64,000 bases of DNA from Planctomycetota bacterium (GTDB lineage: Bacteria > Planctomycetota > B15-G4 > SIAN01), in assembly GCA_028289345.1 (NCBI GenBank), contig JANQQL010000001.1:62001-126000 (forward strand). Reading direction: 5' to 3'. The translations under genes and the position numbers were made by a program. The notes beneath the pieces were generated by a model. It did no database searches. It was given only the letters and a program-made list of their open reading frames with translations, and had not been told where the DNA came from. Of the stretch, positions 61,415-64,000 are shown piece by piece; position 1 is the stretch's first letter; every line of letters begins with the position of its first letter.

Positions 61415-64000
61415 ATGGGTTTCAAAGTGTGTGGTTTTCGACTTCTGACCGGGGCGGTCCTGACCGGTTTCTTGATCTCCTGCGGCGGCGGGGGCGGTGG
61501 AGGTGGCGGGGGCGGCAACAGTCTCGGGCCAGCGGCTCCCGCAGAATCCAATCCCCCGTCGTTCGCCGGCTTGTCTGGTGTGCTCCTCGTTCCTGGGGAC
61601 GAGGGACTCGAGCTGGAGGCCCGTTGGCAGGACGTGCCGACCGACGACCGCGATTCGGGCGACGAGTTGAAAGTGGAACTGTTTCTTTCCAATCAACCGT
61701 TCGACCAGTTGGCCGAGTCGACCGCCAGCTCCCAGCCGGTCAAGAGTTCGCGGGGTAACAAAGGACGAGTCGTGGTGAACTTGTCCGAGGTCGAGTCCGT
61801 CAAGACCGATCCGGGCTCGCTTCTTTACGTCCGCGCTCGGGCCAAAGACTCGTCGCAGAACTCGGATGACAACGAAGTTTCATTGGTCGTTCAGGTGCCC
61901 GCCAACACCTACTACGTGGATGCGGCCGGCGACGAACCCGGCGAAGGCACCAAGGATGCGCCGTTCACGAGCTTGCGGACCGCGATCACCGAAGCCGGCT
62001 TGAACGGCGGCGGGTCGATTCTCATCGCCGAAGGCACTTACGAAGGGGACATCCGGATCGCCGATCCGATGCAGCTGTTCGGAGGATTCCCGCGCAGTTT
62101 TTCGAGATCCAAGCGCGACCCGAAACGGTTCCCCACAATCGTCAGTGTCGATGCCGGCGACATCGCCTTCACCATCGGAAAAGAGACCCGAGTGTGCATG
62201 GACGGTCTCGTGCTTGAGACGGCACACACCGGCATCTCCGTGGAGTCCCCGCTTCTGCAAGTCACAAACTGCGAATTCCCCGCGCCCCTTGGCCTGATCG
62301 TCCGCGCTTTGTGGCTCGGCGGCCCTCGCCTCGACTTCCGCGGGGAACTCACGTGGATCGGCAACATCGCTCACGATGTCAGAGAAGAGATGATTGGCGG
62401 AAGTGCTTCCTTGATTCGGTGCCAAATCCTGAACAACCAAACCATGGGACGCTCCTTCGGCGGCCTGAATCTCTCCACGTACCTTGCCGCCGAAGCCAAG
62501 ACCACCGTTCGCATCGAGAACAACGAATTCGCAGACAACATCGACATCTACGGATACCCAGGAATCGAGCTGCGATTCATCAATGACTCGGGCCCCGACC
62601 TCGGACTCGACTGCTTGATCCAGAACAATCGTGTCTCCGGCGGCTCGATCGGCGTGGGAGTCGATGGCTACGCTCAACCCGACGGGCCCTCGCGCGTGTC
62701 GATCCTCGACAACGAGATCGTCGGATCCATGCGAGGCATCCAAGCGTACCCGGGTCAGACAGTAGCGAACAACGACTGCCGGGTCGACATCCGCGGCAAC
62801 GAAGTCGAATTCGTTCGCGAATCCGCCCTGGTCCTCGAGGCCACCACCGGCCGAGCAACCCGCACTCGAATGTCGGTCATTGACAACATCCTCTCGGGCT
62901 TCGAGTCCACCACCTTCCGGATCGTTGGTCAGTACGCTCGCTCGTCCATCGACGAGTTCGATGAAGGGACATTCGAGATTGAAGTCCTTCGAAACACCGT
63001 GGAAGCGAACTCGGAGTTCTCCACCGTCTGTTTCTTCGATCTGCCCGTCACCCACGGCGGCCGAACGACCTTCTCCTGCCGAGACAACACTTTCTGCGGA
63101 CGTTCCGGGCACGGCATGGACGCCGAATTCGGCCGGTTCCTCGGAGACAGCAGCTCCTGGGACGGCGAACGACTCGACGGCGACACGTTCCTGACCTTCG
63201 CCAACAACCTGTTCGAGTCGGCCTACGGCTCGAATCTGCGTCGGATCGAGGAAGATCCGACCAGGATTTTCGCTTTGCTGACCGAGAACACGTTCTTGGA
63301 GGGTCACCGAAACCTCCGAGTCGAGCTCATGGCCAACTCCTCGTACACGGGACTTCGCAACGTCTTCGGAGAAGCGAACAGCGATGCCGCGTTGGCGATG
63401 CGCTCGTGGATCCCGGGCAAAGTCATTCTTCAAAACGAGCTGCTCTACCGATGCTTCGGTGATGGTTTGCGCATCGAAGGCGAGGTCGCTCCTCAGATGT
63501 TCAACAGCACGGTCTACCGTGCCACCCAGTCCTCCGGGCGAGCGGGAGTCTTTCACGAGCTCGATCGCGACCAGGACTCCCCGGCGTACCTGCTCAACTC
63601 GGTGTTTTCCAACAGCCGCATTCAAAATCTCGCCAGCGAGCCGTTCGTCAATGCCAGCTACTCGTTGATTCCAGACCGCGATCGATCCGAAGGACAGGGC
63701 AATCAGAACGCCGACCCACGGTTCATGGAAAGCGACGACGAGGCCAGCGCCGAGACGTTCTACGCCCTCCGCGGCAACTCACCGGCCAGAAACGCCGGGC
63801 GCCCGGGACCGGACTTCGCCGATCGAGACGGCTCCCGCAACGACATGGGTCATTTGGGCGGTCCCGCCTCCGGCCCGATGGGCGCTCGCAACCAATCTTC
63901 GCCGGAACCGTTCGTGTTGGTCGGCACCTGGCCTCCGCTCGGCTTGGAAACGGGCGTGGACCTGATGCCCACGGACGCGTCCCTCGAACTGATCTTCTCG
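61415..64000 (+). CDS. Beta-helix (DUF1565-like) surface lipoprotein, 3' end outside window
   Basis: ATG 61415 has AAAGGGG eight bases before it; the frame stays open for 862 codons to the window edge, so the gene is truncated at its 3' end. The signal has the lipobox LISC (Cys23), followed by 11 consecutive Gly. Residues about 45-150 look like an Ig-like or fibronectin-type domain. From about residue 158 the DUF1565 start appears (TYYVDAAGDEPGEGTKDAPF, then SILIAEGTYEGDIRI). After that come right-handed parallel beta-helix repeats, such as VRIENNEFADNI, CLIQNNRVSGGSIGVGVDG and VDIRGNEVEF. Terminal segments have the choice-of-anchor-Q-like pattern SPARNAGRPGPDFADRDG. It is probably an outer-membrane or surface glycan-binding protein. 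Confidence 0.88.
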   Translation, partial: MGFKVCGFRLLTGAVLTGFLISCGGGGGGGGGGGNSLGPAAPAESNPPSFAGLSGVLLVPGDEGLELEARWQDVPTDDRDSGDELKVELFLSNQPFDQLAESTASSQPVKSSRGNKGRVVVNLSEVESVKTDPGSLLYVRARAKDSSQNSDDNEVSLVVQVPANTYYVDAAGDEPGEGTKDAPFTSLRTAITEAGLNGGGSILIAEGTYEGDIRIADPMQLFGGFPRSFSRSKRDPKRFPTIVSVDAGDIAFTIGKETRVCMDGLVLETAHTGISVESPLLQVTNCEFPAPLGLIVRALWLGGPRLDFRGELTWIGNIAHDVREEMIGGSASLIRCQILNNQTMGRSFGGLNLSTYLAAEAKTTVRIENNEFADNIDIYGYPGIELRFINDSGPDLGLDCLIQNNRVSGGSIGVGVDGYAQPDGPSRVSILDNEIVGSMRGIQAYPGQTVANNDCRVDIRGNEVEFVRESALVLEATTGRATRTRMSVIDNILSGFESTTFRIVGQYARSSIDEFDEGTFEIEVLRNTVEANSEFSTVCFFDLPVTHGGRTTFSCRDNTFCGRSGHGMDAEFGRFLGDSSSWDGERLDGDTFLTFANNLFESAYGSNLRRIEEDPTRIFALLTENTFLEGHRNLRVELMANSSYTGLRNVFGEANSDAALAMRSWIPGKVILQNELLYRCFGDGLRIEGEVAPQMFNSTVYRATQSSGRAGVFHELDRDQDSPAYLLNSVFSNSRIQNLASEPFVNASYSLIPDRDRSEGQGNQNADPRFMESDDEASAETFYALRGNSPARNAGRPGPDFADRDGSRNDMGHLGGPASGPMGARNQSSPEPFVLVGTWPPLGLETGVDLMPTDASLELIFS

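Noticed and set aside
61880..63625. 581-residue open frame antisense to the beta-helix lipoprotein
   Set aside because: The plus strand has a ribosome site, lipobox, DUF1565 start and beta-helix repeats across the region; the antisense frame has no domain and is a shadow.
1..64000. Mobile elements, CRISPR arrays, defence systems or attachment sites
   Set aside because: No transposase, integrase, cas gene, restriction-modification gene or regular repeat-spacer pattern was seen. The single tRNA gene shows no flanking integrase or duplicated 3' end.

Overview
The window is about 64 kb of GC-rich bacterial chromosome with densely packed genes on both strands. It has no insertion sequence, prophage, CRISPR array or rRNA operon. 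The gene set points to a Gram-negative lineage, most likely Planctomycetota; this is an inference from gene content, not a proof. Supporting features are an ECF-type sigma factor of the kind paired with Ser/Thr kinases in Planctomycetes and Acidobacteria, a large kinase with a periplasmic repeat domain, several sulfatase-like lipoproteins with tetratricopeptide (TPR) repeats, a secreted redoxin/cytochrome c/copper-monooxygenase fusion, a beta-helix lipoprotein, menaquinone synthesis by the futalosine route, and the succinylase branch of lysine/DAP synthesis.

Layout, left half. 0-7 kb: a membrane protein and a cupin on the minus strand, then dapE-dapC-dapD overlapping stop-to-start, followed by a 48-residue membrane peptide and a large hydrolase-like secreted protein. 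6.9-7.3 kb: an intergenic region whose minus strand folds into several hairpins and ends in a textbook intrinsic terminator, so a non-coding RNA is likely. 7-17 kb: a secreted helical-repeat protein, a PMT-like glycosyltransferase, oligoribonuclease, tryptophan 2,3-dioxygenase overlapping mqnB-mqnD, and the redoxin/copper fusion. 17-23 kb: a membrane-anchored amidohydrolase with a HEAT protein (minus), a sulfatase-like TPR lipoprotein and an AsmA-like protein (plus), and lexA with its operator. 23-30 kb: pepQ, two TRL-type lipoproteins and a rhodanese lipoprotein, an EamA transporter, a YacP-type nuclease, and a second sulfatase-like TPR protein.

Layout, right half. 30-45 kb: mostly single genes in alternating orientation (CBS, CYTH, GT4, GPP34, methyltransferase, sigma-like fragment, secreted protein, thioesterase, GT-C, SGNH, lhgO, HIT and an MBOAT-SGNH fusion). 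46-53.7 kb: an Na/Pi cotransporter with a PhoU-like partner, a B12-binding radical SAM protein, sppA, tRNA-Gly(GCC) and thiD with a TIM-barrel protein. 54-64 kb: a tandem-PDZ protein with Asp-rich and Cys-rich tails, a sigma factor-kinase-sulfatase-like operon, and a divergent beta-helix lipoprotein that runs off the right edge.

Much of the window concerns the cell envelope: export and proteolysis (SppA, PDZ), O-acylation (MBOAT-SGNH, SGNH), glycan transfer (PMT/GT-C, GT4), Thr-nucleophile alkaline-phosphatase-superfamily lipoproteins, and phosphate uptake. Translational coupling through 4-bp ATGA/GTGA/TTGA overlaps is common and fixes many starts. Strongest items for follow-up are the minus-strand RNA at 6.95-7.26 kb, the three sulfatase-like proteins lacking the formylglycine residue, the Cys-rich PDZ protein, the GAAC-N7-GAAC operator in the lexA promoter, and the Na/Pi transporter that appears to lack a canonical start codon.
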